This document shows positions 57,491 to 64,000 of a stretch of DNA of 64,000 nt, piece by piece (the first letter of the stretch is position 1; every line of letters begins with the position of its first letter). Position numbers and translations under genes: made by a program. Source of the DNA: Bradyrhizobium sp. LTSP885 (lineage in GTDB: Bacteria > Pseudomonadota > Alphaproteobacteria > Rhizobiales > Xanthobacteraceae). The DNA lies in contig NZ_JYMT01000004.1 of the NCBI RefSeq assembly GCF_000938305.1, positions 186,001 to 250,000 of the forward strand. The letters are read 5' to 3'. Under the pieces are notes generated by a model. The model worked only from the letters and a program-made list of their open reading frames with translations. It was not told the DNA's origin and did no database searches.

Positions 57491-59221
57491 TTAGCTCTCC
57501 GATCCGGACGTCCGCACTTTCTGCAGTTCCGGGAATTCCTCCTCGCGGAACTCTTTCCCGCGCAATGCATCTCCGCGATTATCGTCATGTTCGAGCCGGC
57601 GCAACTGCACCCGGCGGATTTTTCCCGAAATCGTCTTCGGCAGCTCGCTGACCAGCTCGATCTTGCGGATGCGCTTGAACGGCGCCAGCCGCATATGCAG
57701 GTGCTTAAAGATCGACAGCGCCGTTTCCGGCGTCCGCTCGACGCCGGCCACCAGCAGCACATAGGCCTTCGGGATCGCAAGCCGGATCGGATCCGGGCTC
57801 GGCACGACAGCGGCCTCAGCCACCGAATCGTGTTCGAGCAGCACGCTCTCCAGCTCGAACGGCGAGATGCGGTAGTCGGAGGATTTGAAGACGTCGTCGG
57901 TGCGGCCGACGAAGGTCAGATAACCCTCGTCATCGGTGAACACGACGTCGCCGCTGCGATAGATATCGCCATCGGCGCCGCTGAGCTTGCCGTCGCTCTC
58001 ATAGCCCTGCATCAGACCCGCCGGCCTGTCAGCGCCGAGCAGCAGGGACACCTCGCCTTCACGCGAAGCATGGCCGTCATTGTCTGACACCTGCACGCGA
58101 TAGCCTGGCAATGGCCGGCCCATCGAGCCGACCTTCACCTTCTGCCCGGGCGAGTTGCCGGCCAACGCCGTCGTCTCGGTCTGGCCGTAGCCATCGCGGA
58201 TGGTCAGGCCCCAGGCCGCCTTGACCTGGTCGATCACTTCCGGATTGAGCGGCTCGCCGGCACCGCAGACCTCGCGCAACGACATCTTGAAGGTCGCGAG
58301 CTGCTCCTGGATGAACATCCGCCACACCGTCGGCGGCGCGCACAGCGTGGTGACGCCGCAACGGCCGATGGTGGCGAGCAATCCCTTGGCGTCAAAGCGC
58401 GGCTGGTTGACCACGAACACGGTGGCGCCGGCATTCCACGGCGCAAAGAAGCAGCTCCAGGCATGCTTGGCCCAGCCGGGCGAGGAGATATTGAGATGGA
58501 CGTCGCCGGGCTGGAGCCCGATCCAGTACATGGTCGAGAGATGGCCGACCGGATAGCTGCGCTGGCTGTGCCGCACCAGCTTCGGTTTGGCTGTTGTCCC
58601 CGAGGTGAAATAGAGCAGCATCGGGTGGTCAGCGTTGGTCGGGCCATCAGGCGCGAAGGTTTCAGACGCATTGGTCACGTCCTCGAACGGCAACCAACCG
58701 TCGTGCGCCTGCGTCGCGCCAACCACGATGCGCGCGAGATTCTCGCTGCCGAGGTCCTTGAACTTCGCGACCTGATCTTGCGTGGCAACCACCGCCTTCG
58801 CCCGTCCGCGGTCGAGCCGGTCGCGCAATTCATCCGGTGTCAGCAGCGTGGTTGCGGGAATCACGACGACGCCGAGCTTGATCGCCGCCAGCATGGTCTC
58901 CCAGAGCGGCACGACATTGCCGAGCAATAGCAGCAAATGATCGCCGCGCTTCAACCCCTGCGCACGCAGAAAGTTCGCGACCTGGTTGGAGCGGCGCGAC
59001 AGCGCGGCGAAGGAGAGCTTTGTCTCCTTGTTGGCGGCGGCATCGACGATCCACAGCGCCGGACGGTCGCGGCTGTCAGGATTGCGCGCCAGTTCGGCAT
59101 CGAACCAGTCCAGCGCCCAGTTGAACGGCACCGGATCGGGCCAGCGGAATCCCTTCACCGCGGCGTCGTAGTCGGTGCGGTGCTTGAGCAGAAAGGCGCG
59201 CGCGTCCTGGAATGTGGTCAT
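57491..59221 (-). CDS. AMP-forming acyl-CoA synthetase (AMP-binding family)
   Basis: A 576-aa adenylating enzyme; ATG 59221 was chosen over the start seven codons upstream. The AMP-binding P-loop is LLYFTSGTTAKPKLVRHSQR, then DGYGQTETTALAGN (A5) and the C-terminal GYLTFVGRTDDVFKSSDYRI (A7/A8), and PKTISGKIRRVQLR (A10) with the catalytic Lys. It converts a carboxylic acid to its CoA thioester. Sequence style suggests medium-chain or aromatic acids, but the exact substrate cannot be told. Confidence 0.93.
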   Translation of the reverse strand: MTTFQDARAFLLKHRTDYDAAVKGFRWPDPVPFNWALDWFDAELARNPDSRDRPALWIVDAAANKETKLSFAALSRRSNQVANFLRAQGLKRGDHLLLLLGNVVPLWETMLAAIKLGVVVIPATTLLTPDELRDRLDRGRAKAVVATQDQVAKFKDLGSENLARIVVGATQAHDGWLPFEDVTNASETFAPDGPTNADHPMLLYFTSGTTAKPKLVRHSQRSYPVGHLSTMYWIGLQPGDVHLNISSPGWAKHAWSCFFAPWNAGATVFVVNQPRFDAKGLLATIGRCGVTTLCAPPTVWRMFIQEQLATFKMSLREVCGAGEPLNPEVIDQVKAAWGLTIRDGYGQTETTALAGNSPGQKVKVGSMGRPLPGYRVQVSDNDGHASREGEVSLLLGADRPAGLMQGYESDGKLSGADGDIYRSGDVVFTDDEGYLTFVGRTDDVFKSSDYRISPFELESVLLEHDSVAEAAVVPSPDPIRLAIPKAYVLLVAGVERTPETALSIFKHLHMRLAPFKRIRKIELVSELPKTISGKIRRVQLRRLEHDDNRGDALRGKEFREEEFPELQKVRTSGSES

Positions 59222-59253
59222 CTTCTTCCGAGCCCGTTGCAATCAGCATTCAA

Positions 59254-59343
59254 CGTAGCCCGGATGAAGCGAAGCGCAATCCGGGGCCGGTCGCGCAAGG
59301 TGACAAACTGTCCCGGATTTCGCTTCGCTTCATCCGGGCTACG
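59254..59343. repeat. Extragenic palindrome, CGTAGCCCGGATGAAGCG family
   Basis: A 90-base inverted repeat: CGTAGCCCGGATGAAGCGAA at the left, TTCGCTTCATCCGGGCTACG at the right. Lies between mmsB and the acyl-CoA synthetase gene. One of five palindrome families in this stretch. Confidence 0.85.
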
Positions 59344-59351
59344 AGCGAAGG

Positions 59352-60239
59352 CTATTTCCCAGCGAGGCTGCGAACGTGCTGGATAATTCCGGAAAAGTCG
59401 ACCCCGCCATTCCCGGCTGCGTCGAAGGCCTGGTAAAGTTCCTGCGCATGCTTGCCGAGCGGTGTGGCGGCACCGGCGGCCTTGGCCGCGTCCTGCGCCA
59501 ATGTCAGGTCCTTCACCATCAGGTTCGAGGCGAAGCCGGGCTTGTAGCCGTTGTTGGCCGGCGAGGTCGGCACCGGGCCGGGAACCGGGCAATAGGTCGT
59601 CAGCGACCAGCATTGCCCCGACGAGGTCGAGGCGACGTCGAACAACGCCTGGTGCGACAGGCCGAGTTTTTCCGCGAGCGCAAACGCTTCGCCGACCGCG
59701 ATCATGGAAATGCCCAGGATCATGTTGTTGCAGATCTTGGCGGCCTGCCCCGCGCCGGCGCCGCCGCAATGCACGATCTTCTTGCCCATGTTGATCAGCA
59801 CCGGCTGGGCCGCGGCAAACGCCGTGGTCTCGCCGCCGCACATGAAGGTCAAGGTCGCGCCCTTGGCGCCGCCGGTGCCGCCGGACACCGGCGCATCGAC
59901 CGAGGCGATGCCATGTTTGGCGGCAACCGCGTGCGCCTGCTTGGCGCTTTCGACGTCGATGGTCGAGCAATCGATGATCAGCGTACCCTTGGTCATATGC
60001 GGGAGCACTTCGTTCCAGACACCCAGCACGTGCTTGCCGGCCGGCAGCATCGTGATGACGACATCCGTGCCCTTCACCGCACTGGCGCTGGTTTCGGCGA
60101 TCGCAGCGCCGTCGCTCCTGGCCTGGTCGCGGGACGCTGCGACCAGATCGAACGCGGTCACCTTGTGGCCGGCCTTGACCAGATTGGCCGCCATCGGCCC
60201 GCCCATATTGCCGAGCCCGATGAATGCGATGTGTGCCAT
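59352..60239 (-). CDS. mmsB: 3-hydroxyisobutyrate dehydrogenase
   Basis: A 295-aa NAD-dependent enzyme; ATG 60239 gives the family N-terminus MAHIAFIGLGNMGGPMAANL with GxGxxG. The substrate-binding region is DAPVSGGTGGAKGATLTFMC and the catalytic Lys lies in GAGQAAKICNNMILG. It oxidises 3-hydroxyisobutyrate to methylmalonate semialdehyde in valine breakdown, the substrate of the mmsA product encoded four genes upstream on the same strand. Confidence 0.95.
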   Translation of the reverse strand: MAHIAFIGLGNMGGPMAANLVKAGHKVTAFDLVAASRDQARSDGAAIAETSASAVKGTDVVITMLPAGKHVLGVWNEVLPHMTKGTLIIDCSTIDVESAKQAHAVAAKHGIASVDAPVSGGTGGAKGATLTFMCGGETTAFAAAQPVLINMGKKIVHCGGAGAGQAAKICNNMILGISMIAVGEAFALAEKLGLSHQALFDVASTSSGQCWSLTTYCPVPGPVPTSPANNGYKPGFASNLMVKDLTLAQDAAKAAGAATPLGKHAQELYQAFDAAGNGGVDFSGIIQHVRSLAGK

Positions 60240-60265
60240 GGGAAGTTCCTCCGCTTGTGACGTTT

Positions 60266-61348
60266 CTATTTGCTGTCCGGAAATGTCAGTTCGTCGGCGC
60301 CGATCTCGGCGAAGTAACGCGCGACCATCTCGGGCGTCACATCCTCGATCCGCGGCGGCGACCATTTCGGATTGCGATCCTTGTCGATCACGGCAGCGCG
60401 CACGCCCTCGCGGAAATCGTCGCTGGCGAAAACCTCGAGCGCGGCGCGATATTCGCGCACCAGGCACGCTTCCAGATTCGCTGACGTCCGTGCCAGCCGA
60501 AGCAATTTCAGCGTCACCACCATGCCACGCGGCGATTTCTCACCCAACGTCTTCAAGGTCGCCTGCGCAAGGTCCGATCCGTCGGCCTTCAGCGCGGCGA
60601 CGATGTCTTGCATCCGGTCATGGGCGAACCAGCCGTCGATTTTGGCCTGTTGGGCTGCGACAGGCCCTGATGTCTCGCCGGTCGCAAAACCGCCGATGAG
60701 CTTGTCGATCTCGGCTGAATTCGTGCCCGGTCGAACCTTGGTCAACGCCTCGCGCAGCGCGGCGAGTTTGGCGCTCGGCACCACAGCATCCGCGAATTTT
60801 GCGTAGATCGCATCGGGCCCGTTCATGGTCGTGCCGGTGAGACCAAAATAGGTGCCGATCTCGCCCCGCGAACGCGACAACAGATAGGTGCCGCCGACAT
60901 CGGGGAAGAAGCCGAGGCCGACTTCCGGCATCGCAAGCTTTGTTCGTTCCGTCACCACGCGGTGACGGCTATGCGCCGACAATCCGACGCCGCCGCCCAT
61001 CACGATGCCGTCCATGAAGGCGACATAGGGTTTTGGGAACTGCTTGATCCGCGCGTTGAGAATGTATTCGTCGCGCCACAGGATCTTGCCGAGGTCACCT
61101 CGCACCTTCGAGCTTTCCCAGAGCGCGCGGATATCGCCGCCGGCACACAGCCCGCGCTCGCCGGCGCCCTCCAGCACGATGACAGCGACATCAGGGTCGG
61201 CCTCGAACGCATCGAGCGCCCGGTCGATGTCGTGAAACATCTCCAGCGTCACGGCATTGATCGCCTTCGGCCGGTTGAGGCGGATGATGCCGGCCGAACC
61301 TTCCTTGCGCGCGATCAGATCGCTTTCGGCAACGACAGCATCATTCAT
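60266..61348 (-). CDS. 3-hydroxyisobutyryl-CoA hydrolase (enoyl-CoA hydratase family)
   Basis: A 360-aa crotonase-fold thioesterase. IIRLNRPKAINAVTLEMFHD opens the fold, GLCAGGDIRALWESSK is the oxyanion region, and FMDGIVMGGGVGLSAHSRHR, then AMPEVGLGFFPDVGGTYLL the catalytic loop with Glu and Asp. The C-terminal extension to 360 aa distinguishes HIBCH from shorter hydratases. It hydrolyses 3-hydroxyisobutyryl-CoA, the third step here. Its ATG overlaps the acyl-CoA dehydrogenase stop (ATGA). Confidence 0.92.
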   Translation of the reverse strand: MNDAVVAESDLIARKEGSAGIIRLNRPKAINAVTLEMFHDIDRALDAFEADPDVAVIVLEGAGERGLCAGGDIRALWESSKVRGDLGKILWRDEYILNARIKQFPKPYVAFMDGIVMGGGVGLSAHSRHRVVTERTKLAMPEVGLGFFPDVGGTYLLSRSRGEIGTYFGLTGTTMNGPDAIYAKFADAVVPSAKLAALREALTKVRPGTNSAEIDKLIGGFATGETSGPVAAQQAKIDGWFAHDRMQDIVAALKADGSDLAQATLKTLGEKSPRGMVVTLKLLRLARTSANLEACLVREYRAALEVFASDDFREGVRAAVIDKDRNPKWSPPRIEDVTPEMVARYFAEIGADELTFPDSK

Positions 61349-62490
61349 CGCGCGCCCTCGATCAGCTTGCGCGACACGATCAGCCGCATGATTTCATTGG
61401 TGCCTTCGAGGATCTGGTGCACGCGCAAATCGCGCACGATCTTCTCGACGCCGTATTCGCTGAGGTAGCCGTAGCCGCCATGCAGCTGCAGCGCCTGGTT
61501 GGCGACCTCGAAGCCGACATCGGTGCCGAAGCGTTTTGCCATTGCGCACAGCATGCTGGCGTCGGCATCCTTGCGGTCGAGCGCGGCAGCGGCACGCCAG
61601 ACGAAGGTGCGCGCGGCTTCCAGCTCGGTCGCCATGTCGGCGATCTTGAACTGCAACGCCTGGAATTCGTCGAGGCGCTTGCCGAACGCCTTGCGGTCCC
61701 TCATATAGGCCAGCGACTTGTCGAGCGCGGCCTGGGCACCGCCGAGCGAGCACGCCGCGATGTTGATGCGGCCGCCGTCGAGGCCGGCCATCGCGATCTT
61801 GAACCCGATGCCCTCGTCGCCAAGCCGGTTCTCGACCGGCACGCGGGCATTCTCGAAGACGACAGCGCGGGTCGGCTGCGCGTTCCAGCCCATCTTGCGC
61901 TCGTTGGCGCCGAACGACACGCCGGGCGTCTTGCCGTCGATCACAATCGTCGAGATGCCGCCGGGGCCATCGCCGCCGGTCCGCACCATCGCCACCAAAA
62001 GATCGGTACTCCCGGCACCGGAGATGAACTGCTTCTGGCCGTTGAGCACGTAGTGGTCGCCGTCGCGCACCGCACGGGTACGCAGGGCAGCGGCATCCGA
62101 ACCGGCGCCCGGTTCGGTCAAGGCATAGCTCGCCAGGAACTCCATGGTGCAGAGTTTTGGTAGCCATTTGTGGCGCTGGGTGTCGTTGCCATAGGCATCG
62201 ATCATCCAGGACGCCATGTTGTGGATCGAGATGAAGGCCGACGTGGTCGGACAGCCCGTCGCCAGCGCCTCGAAGATCAGCGCCGCGTCGAAGCGCGTCA
62301 TCGCCGAGCCGCCGACATCGTCGCGGATGTAGATGCCGCCGATGCCGAGGCTTGCGGCCTCGCGCATCACATCGACAGGGAAATGCTTTGTCTCGTCCCA
62401 TTCGAGCGCATGCGGCGCGATCTTCTCCGCCGCAAACGCCCGCGCCATGTCGCGAACGGCGATCTGGTCCTCGTTGAGCGCGAACTGCAT
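61345..62490 (-). CDS. Acyl-CoA dehydrogenase (isobutyryl-CoA dehydrogenase type)
   Basis: A 381-aa flavoenzyme; ATG 62490 gives MQFALNEDQIAVRDMARAFA, the usual start. FLASYALTEPGAGSDAAALR binds FAD, and LQLHGGYGYLSEYGVEKIVR holds the C-terminal family signature; the catalytic Glu lies in the HQILEGTNEIM region, in the isobutyryl/isovaleryl style. It oxidises isobutyryl-CoA to methacrylyl-CoA. Clustered with HIBCH, mmsB and mmsA, so valine catabolism is the best reading. Confidence 0.93.
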   Translation of the reverse strand: MQFALNEDQIAVRDMARAFAAEKIAPHALEWDETKHFPVDVMREAASLGIGGIYIRDDVGGSAMTRFDAALIFEALATGCPTTSAFISIHNMASWMIDAYGNDTQRHKWLPKLCTMEFLASYALTEPGAGSDAAALRTRAVRDGDHYVLNGQKQFISGAGSTDLLVAMVRTGGDGPGGISTIVIDGKTPGVSFGANERKMGWNAQPTRAVVFENARVPVENRLGDEGIGFKIAMAGLDGGRINIAACSLGGAQAALDKSLAYMRDRKAFGKRLDEFQALQFKIADMATELEAARTFVWRAAAALDRKDADASMLCAMAKRFGTDVGFEVANQALQLHGGYGYLSEYGVEKIVRDLRVHQILEGTNEIMRLIVSRKLIEGAR

Positions 62491-62517
62491 CTCGCCGCCT
62501 ACCTTTGTCACCTCGTC

Positions 62518-62601
62518 GTCATTGCGAGCGAAGCGAAGCAATCCACACCCCCGCACCGGGAAAGAATGGATTGCTTCGTCGCTTCGCTCCTCGCAATGAC
62601 G
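62518..62601. repeat. Extragenic palindrome, CGTCATTGCGAG family (second copy)
   Basis: Inverted repeat CGTCATTGCGAGCGAAGCGA and TCGCTTCGCTCCTCGCAATGACG, the same family as 51,053-51,137 in flipped arm order. It lies between mmsA and the acyl-CoA dehydrogenase gene. Confidence 0.85.
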
Positions 62602-62611
62602 GCTGTGGGAA

Positions 62612-64000
62612 TCACTTCATCGTCGGGATCGAGAACTCCGCACCATCCTTGACGCCCGACGGCCAGCGCGAGGTCACCGTCTTGGTCTTGGTGTAGAAGC
62701 GGATCGAGTCCGGACCGTGCTGGTTGAGATCGCCGAAGCCCGACTTCTTCCAGCCGCCGAAGGTGTAATAGGCGATCGGCACCGGAATCGGCACATTGAT
62801 GCCGACCATGCCGACATTGACCTTGGCGGCGAAGTCGCGCGCGGTGTCGCCGTCGCGGGTGAAGATCGCGACACCGTTGCCCATGTCGTGGTCCGACGGC
62901 AACGCCAGCGCTTCATGGTAATCGTGAGCGCGCACCACCGAGAGCACCGGGCCAAAGATCTCTTCCTTGTAGATCCGCATGTCCTTGGTGACGTTGTCGA
63001 ACAGCGAACCGCCGAGATAGAAGCCCTTCTCGTAGCCCTGCATCTTGAAGCCGCGGCCGTCGACGGCGAGCGTCGCGCCTTCCTTGATGCCGATATCTAT
63101 ATAGCCCTTCACCTTCTCGACCGCCTCGCGGGTCACCAGCGGGCCGTAATCGGCCGACGGATCGACCGAGGTGCCGATCTTCAAAGACTCCACGCGCGGG
63201 ATCAGCTTTTCCATCAGACGGTCGGCGGTGGTCTTGCCGACGGGGACCGCGACCGAGACGGCCATGCAGCGCTCACCGGCCGAGCCGTAGCCAGCGCCGA
63301 TCAGCGCGTCGACGGTCTGGTCCATGTCGGCATCGGGCATGATGATGGCGTGGTTCTTGGCGCCGCCAAAACACTGGCAGCGCTTACCGGTCTGCGCCGC
63401 GCGCTCATAGATGTACTGCGCGATCGGGGTCGAGCCGACGAAGCCGATCGCCTTGATATCGGGATCGTCGAGGATGGCGTCGACCGCTTCCTTGTCGCCG
63501 TTGACGACGTTGAGGATGCCGGCCGGCAGCCCCGCCTCGATCATCAACTGGGCAAGCGCCATCGGCACGCCGGGATCGCGCTCGGAGGGCTTCAGGATGA
63601 ACGCGTTGCCGCAGGCGATCGCGGGCGCAAATTTCCACATCGGGATCATCGCTGGGAAATTGAACGGCGTGATGCCGGCGACGACGCCGAGCGGCTGCCG
63701 CATCGAATAGATGTCGATGCCGGGACCGGCACCTTCGGTGTATTCGCCCTTCATCAGATGCGGGATGCCGCAGGCGAATTCGGCGACTTCGAGGCCGCGC
63801 TGGATGTCGCCCTTGGCGTCGGGAACGGTTTTGCCGTGTTCGCGCGCGAGCAATTCGGCGAGCTTGTCATAGTCGCGCTGCACCAGTTCGACGAACTTCA
63901 TCATGACGCGGGCGCGGCGCTGCGGGTTGGTGGCGGCCCATTCGCCCTGCGCGGCCCTGGCATTTTCGACGGCGGCGCGGACTTCGGCCTTGGAGGCCAG
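62612..64000 (-). CDS. mmsA: CoA-acylating methylmalonate-semialdehyde dehydrogenase, partial
   Basis: At least 462 residues are visible; the frame continues past the right edge, so the N-terminus is missing. QPLGVVAGITPFNFPAMIPM and GNAFILKPSERDPGVPMALA form the NAD site, KAIGFVGSTPIAQYIYERA follows, and YGSAGERCMAVSVAVPVG holds the catalytic Cys. YTFGGWKKSGFGDLNQHGPD is the MMSDH C-terminal signature. It converts methylmalonate semialdehyde to propionyl-CoA. First gene of the valine operon reading leftwards. Confidence 0.95.
   Translation of the reverse strand: MASKAEVRAAVENARAAQGEWAATNPQRRARVMMKFVELVQRDYDKLAELLAREHGKTVPDAKGDIQRGLEVAEFACGIPHLMKGEYTEGAGPGIDIYSMRQPLGVVAGITPFNFPAMIPMWKFAPAIACGNAFILKPSERDPGVPMALAQLMIEAGLPAGILNVVNGDKEAVDAILDDPDIKAIGFVGSTPIAQYIYERAAQTGKRCQCFGGAKNHAIIMPDADMDQTVDALIGAGYGSAGERCMAVSVAVPVGKTTADRLMEKLIPRVESLKIGTSVDPSADYGPLVTREAVEKVKGYIDIGIKEGATLAVDGRGFKMQGYEKGFYLGGSLFDNVTKDMRIYKEEIFGPVLSVVRAHDYHEALALPSDHDMGNGVAIFTRDGDTARDFAAKVNVGMVGINVPIPVPIAYYTFGGWKKSGFGDLNQHGPDSIRFYTKTKTVTSRWPSGVKDGAEFSIPTMK

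Noticed and set aside
1..64000. CRISPR array, rRNA operon, insertion sequence or transposase
   Set aside because: No regular short repeats with spacers, rRNA segments or transposase motifs were seen on either strand.

Overview
The window has two unlike halves. Bases 1 to about 37.7 kb are a nearly complete genome of a T7-supergroup podovirus (Autographiviridae type). It is densely packed, all genes are on the minus strand, and neighbours usually overlap by a few bases. From about 37.8 kb to the right edge is alphaproteobacterial chromosome: GC-rich, genes on both strands, broken up by several families of extragenic palindromes. The gene content (CoxL-type molybdoenzyme, valine catabolism operon, abundant acyl-CoA enzymes) and the palindrome families suggest Bradyrhizobium or a close Nitrobacteraceae relative; this is an inference from style and content. 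No rRNA, CRISPR array or insertion sequence was seen.

The phage reads from right to left. The early end (37.6-35.0 kb) holds an unknown 181-aa protein closed by a strong terminator, an unknown 158-aa protein, an endolysin with a C-terminal membrane anchor, a three-helix holin and a small ORF. The replication and nucleotide block (35.0-24.5 kb) holds a Toprim primase, a DnaB/gp4-type helicase, a metallophosphoesterase, a DUF4406 protein, a dATP/dGTP diphosphohydrolase-type protein (DUF5664), small ORFs including a lipoprotein and a zinc ribbon, a nucleotidyltransferase, family A DNA polymerase, a putative ssDNA-binding protein, a 5'-3' exonuclease and endonuclease VII. The single-subunit phage RNA polymerase (24.5-22.1 kb) follows, i.e. 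after the replication genes, as in phiKMV-type phages. Next come a tRNA-like element and small genes with a GNAT acetyltransferase. The virion block is gp7.3-like, portal, scaffold, capsid, tail tubes A and B, three internal core proteins (one carrying a SleB-type cell wall hydrolase domain) and a pectate-lyase-like tail fibre. It is followed by a small holin-like protein, the terminase subunits, two small proteins and an SGNH-hydrolase protein that runs off the left edge.

A short motif (minus-strand reading close to CCTCCCTATTAGGAGATA) recurs at the genome end, just after the RNA polymerase gene, twice before the capsid gene and before the tail fibre gene. These are the places where T7-type promoters are expected. 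No integrase or repressor was recognised in the visible part; if this is a true prophage, its integrase and far att site would lie left of base 1.

The chromosomal half begins with a DHA2-type MFS exporter whose start lies right at the phage junction. After it come a secreted LCAT-like lipase, RlmE, a Ppx/GppA phosphatase, an orphan CoxL-like molybdoenzyme, a TPR protein, a 2-hydroxychromene-2-carboxylate isomerase-like protein, a hot-dog protein, a YaiI family protein, an ABC-F ATPase, a D-threonine aldolase-like enzyme, a LysR/MFS divergent pair and a HI0933-type flavoprotein. The right end is an acyl-CoA block: SDR, MaoC, acyl-CoA synthetase, then mmsB, 3-hydroxyisobutyryl-CoA hydrolase, acyl-CoA dehydrogenase and mmsA, the last truncated by the window edge. 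The last four genes form a valine degradation route.
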